Below are positions 11,197-24,300 of a stretch of DNA of 64,000 nt, piece after piece. Source of the stretch: Hofstenia miamia (taxonomy: Eukaryota; Xenacoelomorpha; Acoela); contig SCFE01000001.1 of assembly GCA_004352715.1 (NCBI GenBank), positions 4,599,871 through 4,663,870 on the forward strand, read 5' to 3'. Each line of letters opens with the position of its first letter. Positions within the stretch are counted from its first letter, which is position 1. The position numbers were made by a program, and so were the translations under genes. The notes below the pieces were generated by a model. It ran no database searches. It was not told the origin of the DNA and saw only the letters and a list, made by a program, of their open reading frames with translations.

Positions 11197-11335
11197 GGCG
11201 TTTGAAGACTTCTTTAAGTCGTCTTGAAGACCTTGTCTTTGAGACGTTAGTAGGACTGATCTAATAAGAGTCTTAATATAGTCTTCAAGGTCTTCAAGAC
11301 TTCCGAGACCTAAATAAGACTAATTTGGGACGGTA
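11197..11335. repeat. GTCTTGAAGAC palindrome-rich repeat
   Basis: Multiple copies of GTCTTGAAGAC, GTCTTCAAG and GAGAC occur in 140 bp, many self-complementary. It resembles the block at 3395-3590. Confidence 0.5.
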
Positions 11336-12231
11336 CCTTTTTATTTGGGCCGTATCACGAATTGAATTGACCCAGCCAAAGTATTGCTTTTGATAAGGCT
11401 GGGAAGGATATTTTCCTATAATCATGTAGCTTTGCAGGACCTGAAATTTTAATATATTAGACGATAGTGTGATAACGATGTGGTAAAATTTACTATATAT
11501 GGTCCTAGCGTAACTGAAATATTTGTCTCAGTCCTATGAGATTTGGTGGTCACGCACAACCCTATTTTTCTGAAATCTTGCTTGGCATCTTTCGACCTGG
11601 GCCAGGCTTGACCGAAATGTTACGATTGAAAGTACGGCTAGACAAAATTTCTAAAATATCCAGGTGTTAAAATGACGGAAAAATTTTCCAAAAACAATTT
11701 ATAAACACAAGTTGTGAAACGTCCTTGACATGATGATCACCACAAATTACAGCATTAGTATATCTTATTAAATTTATGAAAAAACATTTTTTACCCAATT
11801 TCAATCCGTTTAGTCTTTAAAAATTCAACCTGCGCCAGATCTGACCCGAGCCGAGCCATACCCGATTCCACCTCTTACCCGGTGCAATAAAGTCTACGAC
11901 AAATATCAAAGTTTCTTATTGCAACGGCGATATATTGCTTAGCTTGACAATTGTGTAGCCGTTGATGTTTCTGAAAAAATTCAAGCGAAGGGCAAATTCA
12001 AAAAGTTGAATTCGGATTTCAGAAACTCAGTATGCGTCAAGGACTCAATCTTGTTTATTTATATTTGCATTGAAATCCATAGACATTTGTAATTCCAATC
12101 TTAGACTCAAATTCGATTTCGTTTTTGTTAGTATTGAATTTTGTATATTTATTTTTAGAGCATTATGTAAATAGTTTTTGAAAGTTCCTGCATTGGAAAT
12201 GTCTTTTTTGTTGAAATATATTTTCTTTTAG

Positions 12232-12387
12232 GAAGACATCATTGTGATTGCCAAGCCCGCAAACATGCACTTATAAATAACTGTCTGGGATGTGGTAAAA
12301 TAGTTTGTAATCAGGAGAAATCAGGGCCGTGCTTATTTTGTGGCAATTTTGTCTGCACTGAAGAGGAATCCACCGTCTTGAATAGAG
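12232..12387 (+). CDS. TRIP4: TRIP4 exon: C2HC5 zinc finger
   Basis: After TTTTCTTTTAG the frame reads [17 protein letters not shown] then C-x-x-C, then [11 protein letters not shown]. The Cys/His pattern matches the TRIP4 zinc-binding domain, which contacts partner proteins. It ends AAT AGA G before GTATTT, leaving one base of a split codon. It begins with two bases (GA), so the previous exon should end in one base, probably G. Confidence 0.93.
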
Positions 12388-15300
12388 GTATTTTTGTGCA
12401 ATATTGTATATATTGTATATATTGTATATATATTTTGTGCAATATTATATATATATATATAATNNNNNNNNNNNNNNNNNNNNNNNNNNNNNNNNNNNNN
12501 NNNNNNNNNNNNNNNNNNNNNNNNNNNNNNNNNNNNNNNNNNNNNNNNNNNNNNNNNNNNNNNNNNNNNNNNNNNNNNNNNNNNNNNNNNNNNNNNNNNN
12601 NNNNNNNNNNATATATATATATATCAATTAGCAGTTATTAAATTTTTTTTGCAATACTAAGACTTTAAACGTGTTAGAACCAAACGCAGCTCTCGAAAAT
12701 TTACTCGTCTAAACCCGAAGCCTAAGCTTAAACCTTTAAACTAAGAGGCGTTACTTTTATTGTATTTCACCATGAAAACAAGATATTTCTCGTTGTTTCC
12801 GAGATTTCTTTAAAAAAGTTATTAACACTAGAAGTACCAAATGTGTCAAATTGACTCAAATTAAAATTTTGTTTACTTGCGTATACATTAATTAAAAACA
12901 ACAGCAGGTATATACACCTCCAAATATATCCAAAAATCTATTTGAATTTCCATAAGTAAAATTTTTTTCATTCTTTTACATAATTTTTTAATTGAAATGC
13001 TACAAGAAAAGTGAATCTCAAGGAGTAATGGTACTTCTAGTGTTAAAAATGCTTTTAGCTATCAATTTCCTTCAGGATAATTATATGATGATTCTTAACT
13101 GACGCAGCATGTTAATAATTGAATGGTAATTTGATCATCGGACAGCTCTAGTCGAAGAAAATGAAACATTATTTAATAGTTTAATTGTTGCACGAAGACG
13201 ACCCCAATCACCGATTATTAACTCAAAAACCCAAGGGGATTTAAAGCAATATGAATTAGAATTTATATTAAAAGGGATCGTACGATGTGAAAATGTCCTG
13301 TCAACAATTACAGATAGTTCCTCTTGGCTAACAAGGAAATGGACAGCAAAATGGTCTCGTGTCCTAAAATAGCAATCCTGAGACACTAGCTTAAAAAAAG
13401 TTCCTGACTATTCATTCATTTACATTTATTTGCATCCATCGTCATCGAAATTTTCTGAAGCCTGATTGTTTTGACAAGTCTCTCCTTATCTTAGAATCGA
13501 TTAGTAAGTTTCAGAATGATTTTTGTTAATTTTAATAAATTCCGTATAATTTTAAAAATTCGATGTTACTTAACCTTAAACAGCCTGGGGATTTTTGAAA
13601 AAATTTCATGATCCTTTAAAAAATTTTTAAACGCTTATAGCTCAAAAACTATTAATGGTGTGCTCAATCTGAAAACACCACATGATAGAGTCTCCTCTTT
13701 CTTTTTCGCCCTAAATACGCGCGCTGGCCTTGTCCTATCGGCCCCGCGACCTCTGACTTTACGCACGGCACACCTCAATGGGTTTTGGATATCTTTGCAC
13801 ATATTTAAAACCAGGGAAAGTTCTTTGTTGCCTCCAGGGGCTCAAAACCTTCGAAATACATTAACACTAAGTATGGAGAGAATTTAAATCTTTTTCAAAA
13901 ATTCGAAAATTTCTAAGAAAACTTGTTAATCTATTCAACAATATCTGCCACAGCAATAAGCTTTAATAGAAATTATCAAGATTACATCAATATATGTTCC
14001 CCAATAGACCTACCCATGTCCCAAGATTTTCAAATGTGGAAATAGGCTTGGAGAAAATGCTTTGTAAATGTGGAAAAACGGTTTGTCCCTTATAACGGAC
14101 GCTAGGCTGCTTAAGGTTAAATAAGTTTTGGCTGTGTTCGACATTTTCTAACATTTAGGACAGTTGTGGCAGCCCCGCGGGCCGGATCAGATCCAGTTAT
14201 ATCAGTGGTGGAAAAGTTATTTTAATAAATATTACTCGGGGTATTATAATACAATTTTCACAAATAATATCAAATAAAATTTAGACATTGGCATCGCGAT
14301 TTAGGCTGTCTGTATTTTCGAATTTTTGTTTCCATAAATTTCCATTTCATAAAATGATTTCAATTTCCATGTGCAACCCTGTTATTTCAATATCTTTCAA
14401 ACCTAAATTTCTAGGAACAACAAGTCGATGACATAAATTGTGCTTTTAGAAATCCTTTGTTACTTTTTCTTACGCCTTGAAGAAAATTGCAAGCTTAGAC
14501 TTGTTTGTGGATTATTTTCAATTATCAACGCTTGCTAACCCACTTCTGTTTGTCGTTATTATTAATATCGCGGTATTCGCGCATGGTCTTATTTCATAAT
14601 TCTACTTTTTTATAGTTTTATTGCAGATTCTTGAGTACGATTGCTTCTCATAAATATTGAATCTAGTTTTGGAACATGTTCCTCAATTTAACAACATTTT
14701 TAAGAATCCCTTAACATTTATAAATTATTAAAGCAAAGAAATGAATTTATCAGTTGAGTTACTTCTATAGAGATTGATTTAGGTAGTAATAAGAGCACCA
14801 AACTTCGAAATTCAATTATGCGTCTACATGAAGAATACTTGGTCAGAAGTAACGGTGGGAACTGCAACGCAGACTCTGGGTTTAGTTTGAAAAATCCTTT
14901 TAATCTTACCTCGCCAGACACCTCCGCACTTGCTAACAAGGCTACAGTTCAAAAAAACAAACTCATTGAGTTCGACCGCACTTCGGCAAAGCGCACACAG
15001 GTACTGTTATATTTTAAGATAGATTTCAAAAACCTTGCAAGGTTGATACCTTTGCGCTATCATTATGAGTCGTAATCGATTTTCCCACTTTTGGAAAGTA
15101 ATAAGTTATTTTTGGTTACCAGTCATCAGTGCCACCTAAATTATAGGCCATTCACAGCGAAAGAGTTAAATTATTGAAGGTTGGTGCATTAATTATGTCC
15201 ACAGTGTGAAAAATAACGCCGCCAAGCAATAAACGCTGGTATTTGTAAACAAATTTCTTGTAATTTTTCGAACAAATTTCAACCTTCAATAATTTTGTCT

Positions 15301-18300
15301 TTCTCTCTGTGCGAGGCCTATTATTTAGGTCGTCTTGCTAGTGATGATTTCTTTGTAAATTGGATTTTCGAAATGTAATTAAGCAAATATTTTTTAACAG
15401 TTACAAGGTACATTAGAATGAGCTGTTCGATAGTCATAATGAAAGATACTTGGCTTGGGCCATATCGTTGCAAACCTCTCACAATCTCTTTTTATTGCAT
15501 AATATGTTTTGACTGCTTGAGTCCAATACGCTTTTTCGGTTTTGTTTGCAATATTGAATGTCCCTCGTTTTTCGCACACGATCATCATAATGGCTTCCAG
15601 ATCCCACGTTTGACCAAAGTTTGTTTTCACTGTTTTTAATTGTATAAAGTTGTTGTGAATAAATTTGTCTTTGTGTCTAGCCTCTATTTTGAGGTGATAC
15701 TTGTCTTTGCTCAGGGGTCTAAAGTCATCATAATTTTTTATGTCAAGTTTAAATTGGTTGCTCCATTTCTTTCCATCCGTACTTGCATAGAAGTAAGCAT
15801 CGGCATCGGAACCTATGTAGCTGGTTGTTGTAACAAGTGTCGCACATATACCAACGTTGATTTCAATTCTAAGAAGTATAGTTATTAGTTGGATTAGTTG
15901 CATTGTTCTTGGTTGGAAAATTTTTCGCGTATTAATTTTTGAAATTAATTTTAAAATGCTTGTGTTGTTCGTAATTATGCTATTTATAGTTTTAATAACT
16001 TTTTGTTTTGTATCAATAACTGCATATATCTATTAACTTAAAATGATGACGTACTTGCATGACTGTTTATGTTAACATTGCGACTATTGTGCTGTATTTC
16101 TTTTGTAAAGTGATTGTATACTTTTATTTTAGTATATTTTTATATATAGTTCTAAAAATAGCATCCTGTTATACTTTTGAACTACAGATATTTTATTAGA
16201 AAGGTCAACAATCGGAAAAGTACAAATAAAAAAAGCCCTTTGAATGTGATAGCATAATCTAATCATGGATGTACCAAGATTTTTTATTGGGGTCTCAAAT
16301 CACAAAGTGCGTTTGAAAAGGGATGACTCATACGTCTATTATTGGAATAAATTGTACATGGTGACATATGTATAAAGCATTTAACCCTTATTTGCTACAA
16401 TGGGAAATTGTTGGAATTTTAATATTTCATGAAATAATGTAATTATGATAAAGTTGTGGAGAAAAGAATATTAAAAATTAATTTATTTTTGTGCTTTGAT
16501 TTCATTTCATATTCAATGGCAGATTATATTCCATAGGGGCATATTCATATTGAATATTAGGTTCATGGATACGGACACCTTGTAATTTTAGCTTGATTGA
16601 GAGTCTGCATCTCCGGAACACACTCTAAATCAGTGGTTCTTAACCGAGGTGCAAATGGACCCCATTGATCCACGTAACTTTACTGGGATTTACAAACAAA
16701 AAGTAGCGAATAGGGGTTCCACGTTGACATTTTCGTGGTCCATACAGCAATTTTAATCAAGAGCGGTTTTCATTACTGAGGATAGAATAGCAGTTAAGTA
16801 GAAGAAAAAAGTAGTTACATTTTAGTTTAGTTTTGCTTCAAAATACAGCATGATCTTTAATATTAAAAATTGCTCCTCTATTTTATTAGAAATTTTTAGC
16901 GGGGGGAGGGGGTGGTTCCAGCATAAAAATAAGAGGAAAAGAGGTCCATGGGTAAATAAAGGTTAAGAACCACTGCTCTAAATAAACGCCTGAATCTAAT
17001 CAGTTTCGGCTAATAGAGGGAAATATTTCACCTCTATGTTCCTGATTTCATCAAAGAGGTTTGGAGCCGTTGTAGGTGTGGATGCTACTTAATAAGCGCC
17101 TATAATCTCATCACAAATACTCCTTGACGTGGTGGGCGCAAATCCACACAAACTGTAGTATATTCAGTAAATGGTGTTACTCAAAACATAAAACCTTCAT
17201 TTTCCAAATGTTCTTAATTTTCAAGGGCCGATATATACGTATCTTCAAAAGGAATTGATATAATCCATGACAACTATACTTGCATACTTATCATATAAAA
17301 CTTCCTATTTTTAATCTTTGCAGTTATTAGTTAACAATGTTAATCTTAATATTATAAATATGTAAGCATTAATTCCTATGCAATCATACCTATTCTTTAT
17401 CAGGTTAGCAAATTTTGTAACAATAAGATTCGTAGGGACATGGTTTAAAACTCCGTTGTCTTCAAAGTTAATAAAGTAATGACTTTAAAGAATTGATACA
17501 CAATTCATATAAAAAGTCTTTTTAGTTGAAACTGTTCTATACTTACATTTGGTTTTTGAACATACATAATATATATTAACATGTACAACTAAGTTTATTA
17601 TGTGGAAATTTTCGATAATCATAAGGAAAAATGCGCGCGGTGTTCATCATCGTTGCATGCGTCTCGTTATCTCCTAGTATTTTATAATTTGTGCGGACGG
17701 ATGTAACCTTATATGTAAAGTTGCTGTTTCCAATGTCGAACTTTCTTCCATTTTTAGCACATACAATTGTGAAAATGTCTTTCATATTCCAACCTTTCTG
17801 ACTTTTTGCTTCTAGTTTTATAAAGTTGTTATGAATGTATTTACTGCTATCCTTTATATCTGTCTTAAATTTAAAAATCTTTACTCCATTCTGTTTAATT
17901 TTCTTTTTGCTTTGAACATGATGTGCCTTGGTCCAATCGTTTGTATTAGAGCCTGTTCTAAAATTGAAATCGATTGCAGAATACTTCAGACCATTTGTAG
18001 TGGAGATCCATAGGCATAGTTCAGCATTAACTTCTGTGTAAAATACCAACAATATTATTTCTATTAGTAACATTATTTTTTGTTCGGGAATCGTTAAATA
18101 TTCGAATTCAAATAGTAATAAGTTTCTGATAACTCCATTCCTGTAATTTAAACTTTATTTACATAGCCGTTTGAATGAATTTGTGTACAAAATAATCTAC
18201 ATTAGGCCACTATATTGTGTCAGAATAATAAATACCAAAGCTTAAGTAAATGAAAATTAATGGCTTTTGAATGGTGTTTTATTTGCCCTATTCCTTAGCG

Positions 18301-21300
18301 TACACAAATTAGGTATTATAGAATATCAGTCTTTTATATTGATAGACAACTATCATCAGCATGTTGTTTACTGAAAATTATTGAACAGCGAGGACGCAGT
18401 AAGGTTCTGGGAGAATATATGGGGATGTGCGGGACCAGAGATAGAGAGTGAGCAGATACAGAAGGAGTTCAGACAAAAAGAATAAGTAATCACAACTGCA
18501 AAACTGAATGAAGCTCTAAAGAAGATGAAGAACTGGAAGGCGCCAGGCAGAGATGAGATACATGGGTATTGACTGAAGAAGTTCACAAGTGTTCATGAGA
18601 GACTAGCAGTAGCATTGGAGGAGGTTGTGGTGAGTGGGTGTTCAGAGTGGATAGTAGTGAGAAGGACTTCAGGCCAATAACATGTCTGCCAACAACTTGG
18701 AAATTGCTAACTTCTGTGATTTCATGTAGGCTGGCATGTTACTTAGAACAGAACAGGTATAATACCAGAGGAGCAGAAGAGATGTAGGACAAAGACGAGA
18801 GGATGTAAAGATCAGTTGTTAATAGACCAGGCAGTAGTGGAGACTTGTAGAAGGAAGACAAACATAACAATGGCATGGATAGACTACAGGAAGGCATATG
18901 ACAGCATATCACATAGGTGGGTATTGAGGACGCTAGAGAACAATGGAGTTTCACGGAAATGGGTTGAGTTTCTAGAGAGGGAGATGGGAAAGTGGCAGAC
19001 TGAGATAGACGGGAATAGGTTGGGGTTTAGAAGGGGTATATTCCAGGGAGACAGCTTAGCACCACTACCGTTTGTAGTTAGCTTAATACCTATCACAGAA
19101 AAGTTAAAAGAGACAGGCATAGGGTATAAGATGAAGAAGAATAGTAGAGCAGTGAGTCACCTGTGGTACATTGACAACCTGAAGATGTATGCTAGTTCAA
19201 GGAAGATGTTGCAGAAGCAAGTAGAGACATTGGAGAAGGCAAGCAGGGATTCTGGGTTGGAATTTGGATTAGGAAAGTGTGCAACAGTGACAATGACCAG
19301 AGGCAAGTGCGTAGATGGAGATGGTTTGAGGACGAGAAGTGGAAATAAGATTAGATGTTCAGAGGGTGCTAGCAATCTCTGTACTACAGGTAGACTTAAC
19401 AATCGAGTGTGTGGACTGGAGGAGCGCACAGACAAAACCACAAGGGAATAAATGGACATGAACAGAACCGAATGGCATTAGAGTGTTACATAAAAAGTAG
19501 GCCTGATGAAAGAATTTATAGAAAGAGGATGTTAAAACATTAGAAGAAATGTATGAACAAGATTAGAGATGAATGAGTAGAGGCTAGCAGGAACTGTAAG
19601 AAAGCTACAGTTAGAAGAGAGTAAAGGAAAAAGAGAGTTGAGCAAATTAAGCAACTCCAATATGTGCTGGAAGTAGTAAGAGAAGCAGCAATCAAGGCAA
19701 GAATGTAGTATAATTAGATGAAAAGAAGTAAATTGTAAGTAACAGAAGAAATCAGAAGAAACAAGTTAGCAGTAGATATACAAAAGTTTAACAAATAGTT
19801 AGAGAATAGAAGCTAAGAAGCATCACAGAGCTGAATAGGTTGGTGTATGCAGGTGGCTGTGATATAATGAAGAATGTATAAGAATAAATTACGGAAAGCA
19901 TATTGAACTGGAATGCCAGCAAGTTTCCTGGAATAGAGCCAAGTTTCCTGAAGGACTCTAGCAACTGCTGCACTATTTCTTCATAGTTGTCCGCGCGCTT
20001 GTTCCCCAAGAAGTTGTCCGTCACAGCTTGAAGCTCCTCCATGCTGCCAGCTCTTTGGGGTTTAGAGTTGTCAGAAAAGTTTCGTCCTTCATAATCTGTC
20101 GGATTTGCAGTCCAACAAAGACACCAGCCTTGATCTTGGCCTCCGACATGGTGTTGCCAAACTTCTTCTTGAGGTATAAAAATCCACGCCCATTCAGATC
20201 CATTGCCCATACAAAATTTTTTTCTTCAAACCGAGCTTTATGTGGAGTGATGGAAGGAAAGTCTTGGCTGAGTCGACAAGGGCAACATGCTTCATGTTGT
20301 GTCGACCAGATACATGCTCCTTTCGCTCTTCCCAATCTTTCCTCGTCCAGTGACTCTTGTCGTCTCTTCTATCCCAGAGACAAAGGAAGCACATGTATTT
20401 TGTGTAGCCTGACTGCAGTCCTAACAACAGCGACACCACTTTCAATTCTCCGCAAATGTTCCACTTGAAGTCATTGTACTTGATGGAATCAAGCAGCCGC
20501 CACATAGTCTAATAGGTCTCTGTCATGCTGAACGCGTGAGCCAGTGGGACTGATGGTTTCTCGTTGCCATTGTGGAGCAAAACAGCCTTCAAGCTGTTCT
20601 AATTACATTCTAGTGGAGTTTGTCTGTAATTTCTATAATTTTGAAGCATTCATGATGAAATAAATGAATAAATGATTTTATGAATTTTCATTGAAACCCT
20701 AACTTCTAGGCAATGGGAATATTTTTGTTACTGAAAATCCTGACGTGATACAGCAAAACGGTTATGATTTTTGAAATCAGTGTAACCAAATTAGTTTAAA
20801 CCACTTTACATATCTACAGTAAAAAAAATTGTTGATCAGTGTAATATGCTATTTACAGAAGAGCAGGTTATTCTCAGAACGGTGTAAATGCACGTCAATG
20901 TCTTTTAACATAACAACAATGGACTCTTTGAAGATCAGGACTTCTATAATCAAATAATTTCAAGTGCTTTGGAAATATTTGTATGCCGTTCCCGTTGCAA
21001 TTTGCATGTTTTTAACCATATTTAAATTCTTATTGATGTTTATTCATGAAAGTGATTAAATCACTGCAATAGCCAGATAAGCAGATTTTCATTATTAGTG
21101 CGAAAATTGATCAGTCATATATGTTTGTAGATCTTCAAAATGATTAATTTAGGTATTGGAATAATGGTGTCATTTTTTCATAAATTTAGGAAAGTTTCTT
21201 GATGCTTCCATATTATAATCATAGTAGGTACTAGGGATAAAACATGACTAACCCGAAATCGGGCCGGAACTAATCCTGCATTAGAATTTGATTTTGCTAG

Positions 21301-24300
21301 TGTATTTATGCACTTCATGCTAGAGTTTTGAATTAGAGAAAACATTGTAAGGATAAGGATGAAACAATTTTTGATCTAGTCTGTTAATTTCAGATAGTAA
21401 CAGAAAGTATATCCTTACTTTGAAGAACATAACAGCGTATCAATAGTATTATCATTTAATGAAGATTGGAAGATTATTATAAAGTGCCGCAAAGCACTGA
21501 AAGCCCTTTTTCGCTCAGCACTTGTGACTGGAGTTGTAAGAAATGCTTGATAATGTTTCTCCAAAATTCCGGGTAGTTTCTAGTAGAAACATTTCACGTT
21601 TAAGTAGTTTTACTAAGAAGTAATTCCATGATTAATTCACTGTGATTCTGGATTGGTGTGAGATGTTTTTCAGTTGATCAAAAACTTCAGTGTTCTTTGA
21701 AACTTTTTAAGGGAATTACATTACTCTAGGCTGAATTCTCACCACAGTTTTCTGAATATACAATTACCTTTCTCTTCGAAATATTTAGCACAGATGGGTT
21801 ATTTTTGCTCAGACTTTACATGCATGTCTGGATTTTGAATATACATTAACAAATTATGCAGACCTTGCAATTGTTTCTTGAAGTGTTTATAAATCACCAA
21901 ATTACAGCCATGTTTACATAATTTTTAAAAACAGTGTTGTACAGGAGTTAATGCATTAAAAACATCTTTCATTTTTCTAGTTCTCGGGTAAAAGTTAAAT
22001 GCAGTTCTTTTTCTCTATCAATGTGAAAGACACTTTTCCATTTTATGAGCGTTCATTAATAACAATTTGACACCAATGAGAAGGGGCGACAATTCTATGC
22101 CCCGTGGTGTTTTCAGATCTTTAATAGTTCGTGAGCCTTTAAAAAATTTTTGAGGAACGATCTGAAATGTTGAAAAACTCATAATAGAATTAGATTTTAT
22201 AGCAAATAGAATTTGTCTAGTAAACCCAAGTAGTATTTAGTGCATACAATCAATAGGCACACACAAAGAAATGTTATGTACGCGAAAGCCTGTGCCCACA
22301 TGATACAAGGAACAATTGAATTGGGACAGACCGAAAGTGTTGCTCGATATAATAAAAAAATACAAATGTTTATATGGGTTATCAATGATTGCTTGTAATA
22401 ATACTGATATTTTATCACAGAGATTGTAAAGTTTGTTTTACACTTTGCCCTTACTCCCTATCAGAAATGAAATCTTTTTAAAAATTACTGTTTGTATAAC
22501 TATTTATTCCAGGTTATTTTAAGTTTTATCTTAATGTTCCTTTTTGTTGTAGGTAATAGATGATGAATGTGACTACTATAATACGGGATGGTTATCAAAC
22601 AAAGAACGTCAAACGCTCAAATCGCGGCAAGAGGCTTTAAGAGAAGAAAAATATGCGACCAAATATGGCAAAGCACAAAAAATAAACATCGACTTTATGG
22701 GCCGAGAAGTAAAAGAAACCCCAGATGAAATCAATCTTTATGATCAAAACGATATGTGAGTGTTTTAATTTGTCAACATTTAATAATTTTCAATCGATTC
22801 AAATTGGGATCTTGTTTGTGCGTAAAATGCAAAATGTTTACATTCTCTTTTCTAAGCAATTTTTAAAATGGGTATTAAGAAGAATCGAATCACGCTTTTT
22901 ATATGAAAAAAATCCTTCAAAAATATTTTCAATATACTAAATTTCCAAATCAAACTAAAATTCATGTCAGAAAAATCAGACATTTCTTTAAGTTGAGAAG
23001 ATAAAGTCGCTCTTTCCTAACACATATTATTGTTGCCCGGTAACCATTTAAATGCAATCCACCATCACTTCTTACTCCGAATGACTGTTTAGTAGTATGA
23101 GGCTACTCAACCCATGCATCTTTTCCTTTTATACATGAATTGTACATGTCGATTGCATATGGCTGCTCAATAACTATTTTCTTCTTCATCCAAGGGTATC
23201 TGCTTAGAATTTTCAATTTGGTATGGGATGTAGATAATATTTTAACTATAGCATAGCTAGCCCTTCCCTAATTGAATTTTGTTGAACAAATTACATACAC
23301 CCTCAGAAAAACCTCATGTTTTTAGAAAGTGTTCACATCTGTAAAATATTATTTAGTTTTAGTTCGAATTCTGTTCTATTTTACATGACTTTTTAATAGA
23401 TAGCTATTTACAAGTTACATCTTCGAAATATGAGGTATATTCAAAGCATAAATTATAATTATCAACCAATTGTCGCACAGTATTAGAATGTGTTGAATGT
23501 GATACTATCAAAACATGATTTTTAAAACATTTTATTGATACAGTGATTTTTATAAGAAATTAATTTATATATATATATATATATATCTTGCTTCGTATAC
23601 TTTTGCATGTTCACTGACACACAGCCGCGTGCTTGTTTAGTCAGTGCAGAGTGTTTCCTGATTTCAACTGCTTGATTCATGTTTAGCAATAGCAAGATTC
23701 TTCCATTTATGCATTATATACAGAAGTTCTTTTGTTGTTATTCTTCTGTAGCAATGTATTAAATTTATGCCGAATGTCTTCCACATTTATATTTAAAATT
23801 GCGCAGAAGTTTATTTTTATTGTTTATTGTAATAATTGACATTTTATCTTTTGCGTTTCTATAAATGCATTTATTTATCATTGTAAGAGGGAAGACAGTG
23901 AACGATCAATTTTGGAGGTTTAACGGCGTTAAATTTTCTTCCTTTTTCGAACTGCTTTTAATGTCGAACTGAGACACGATCCTTGCCACCAATTTAAATG
24001 GCGATTTGAATGCATTTTCTATACGTTTGTCATGTGTATACACAAAATTATTTTAAGAGAATCCATATATTTTATTGTTAAAACAGCAAAATTCAAAATT
24101 TTGCTGTTAAAAAATTGCGTGTGTATATGTCGTTTCAAATTTTTCGAAATCAAAAATTGGTTGTTAAATTTTATTTATTTATGTATGCAAAGTATTAATC
24201 AGGGTTTTCGTTAATAAATTTAGTTAAGAGGCTTAATTTTGTAACTTATAGCGATATTAAAGATTGAGATAACCCTGATTTTGTTAAATTGTCTTATATT

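Larger units (their letters stand above)
9994..12231. other. Probable TRIP4 upstream intron or 5' region
   Basis: TRIP4 must have at least one exon upstream of 12232, because that exon starts with two bases of a split codon. I searched for the expected preceding segment (human 'V-N-L-Y...L-L-P-G') and did not find it in clear sequence. A short signal-peptide-like frame and a GTCTTC-rich repeat lie here. Confidence 0.4.

Noticed and set aside
13660-13887. Frame rich in Arg/Leu at a GC-richer spot
   Set aside because: Entirely inside a TTAA-flanked MITE; chance.
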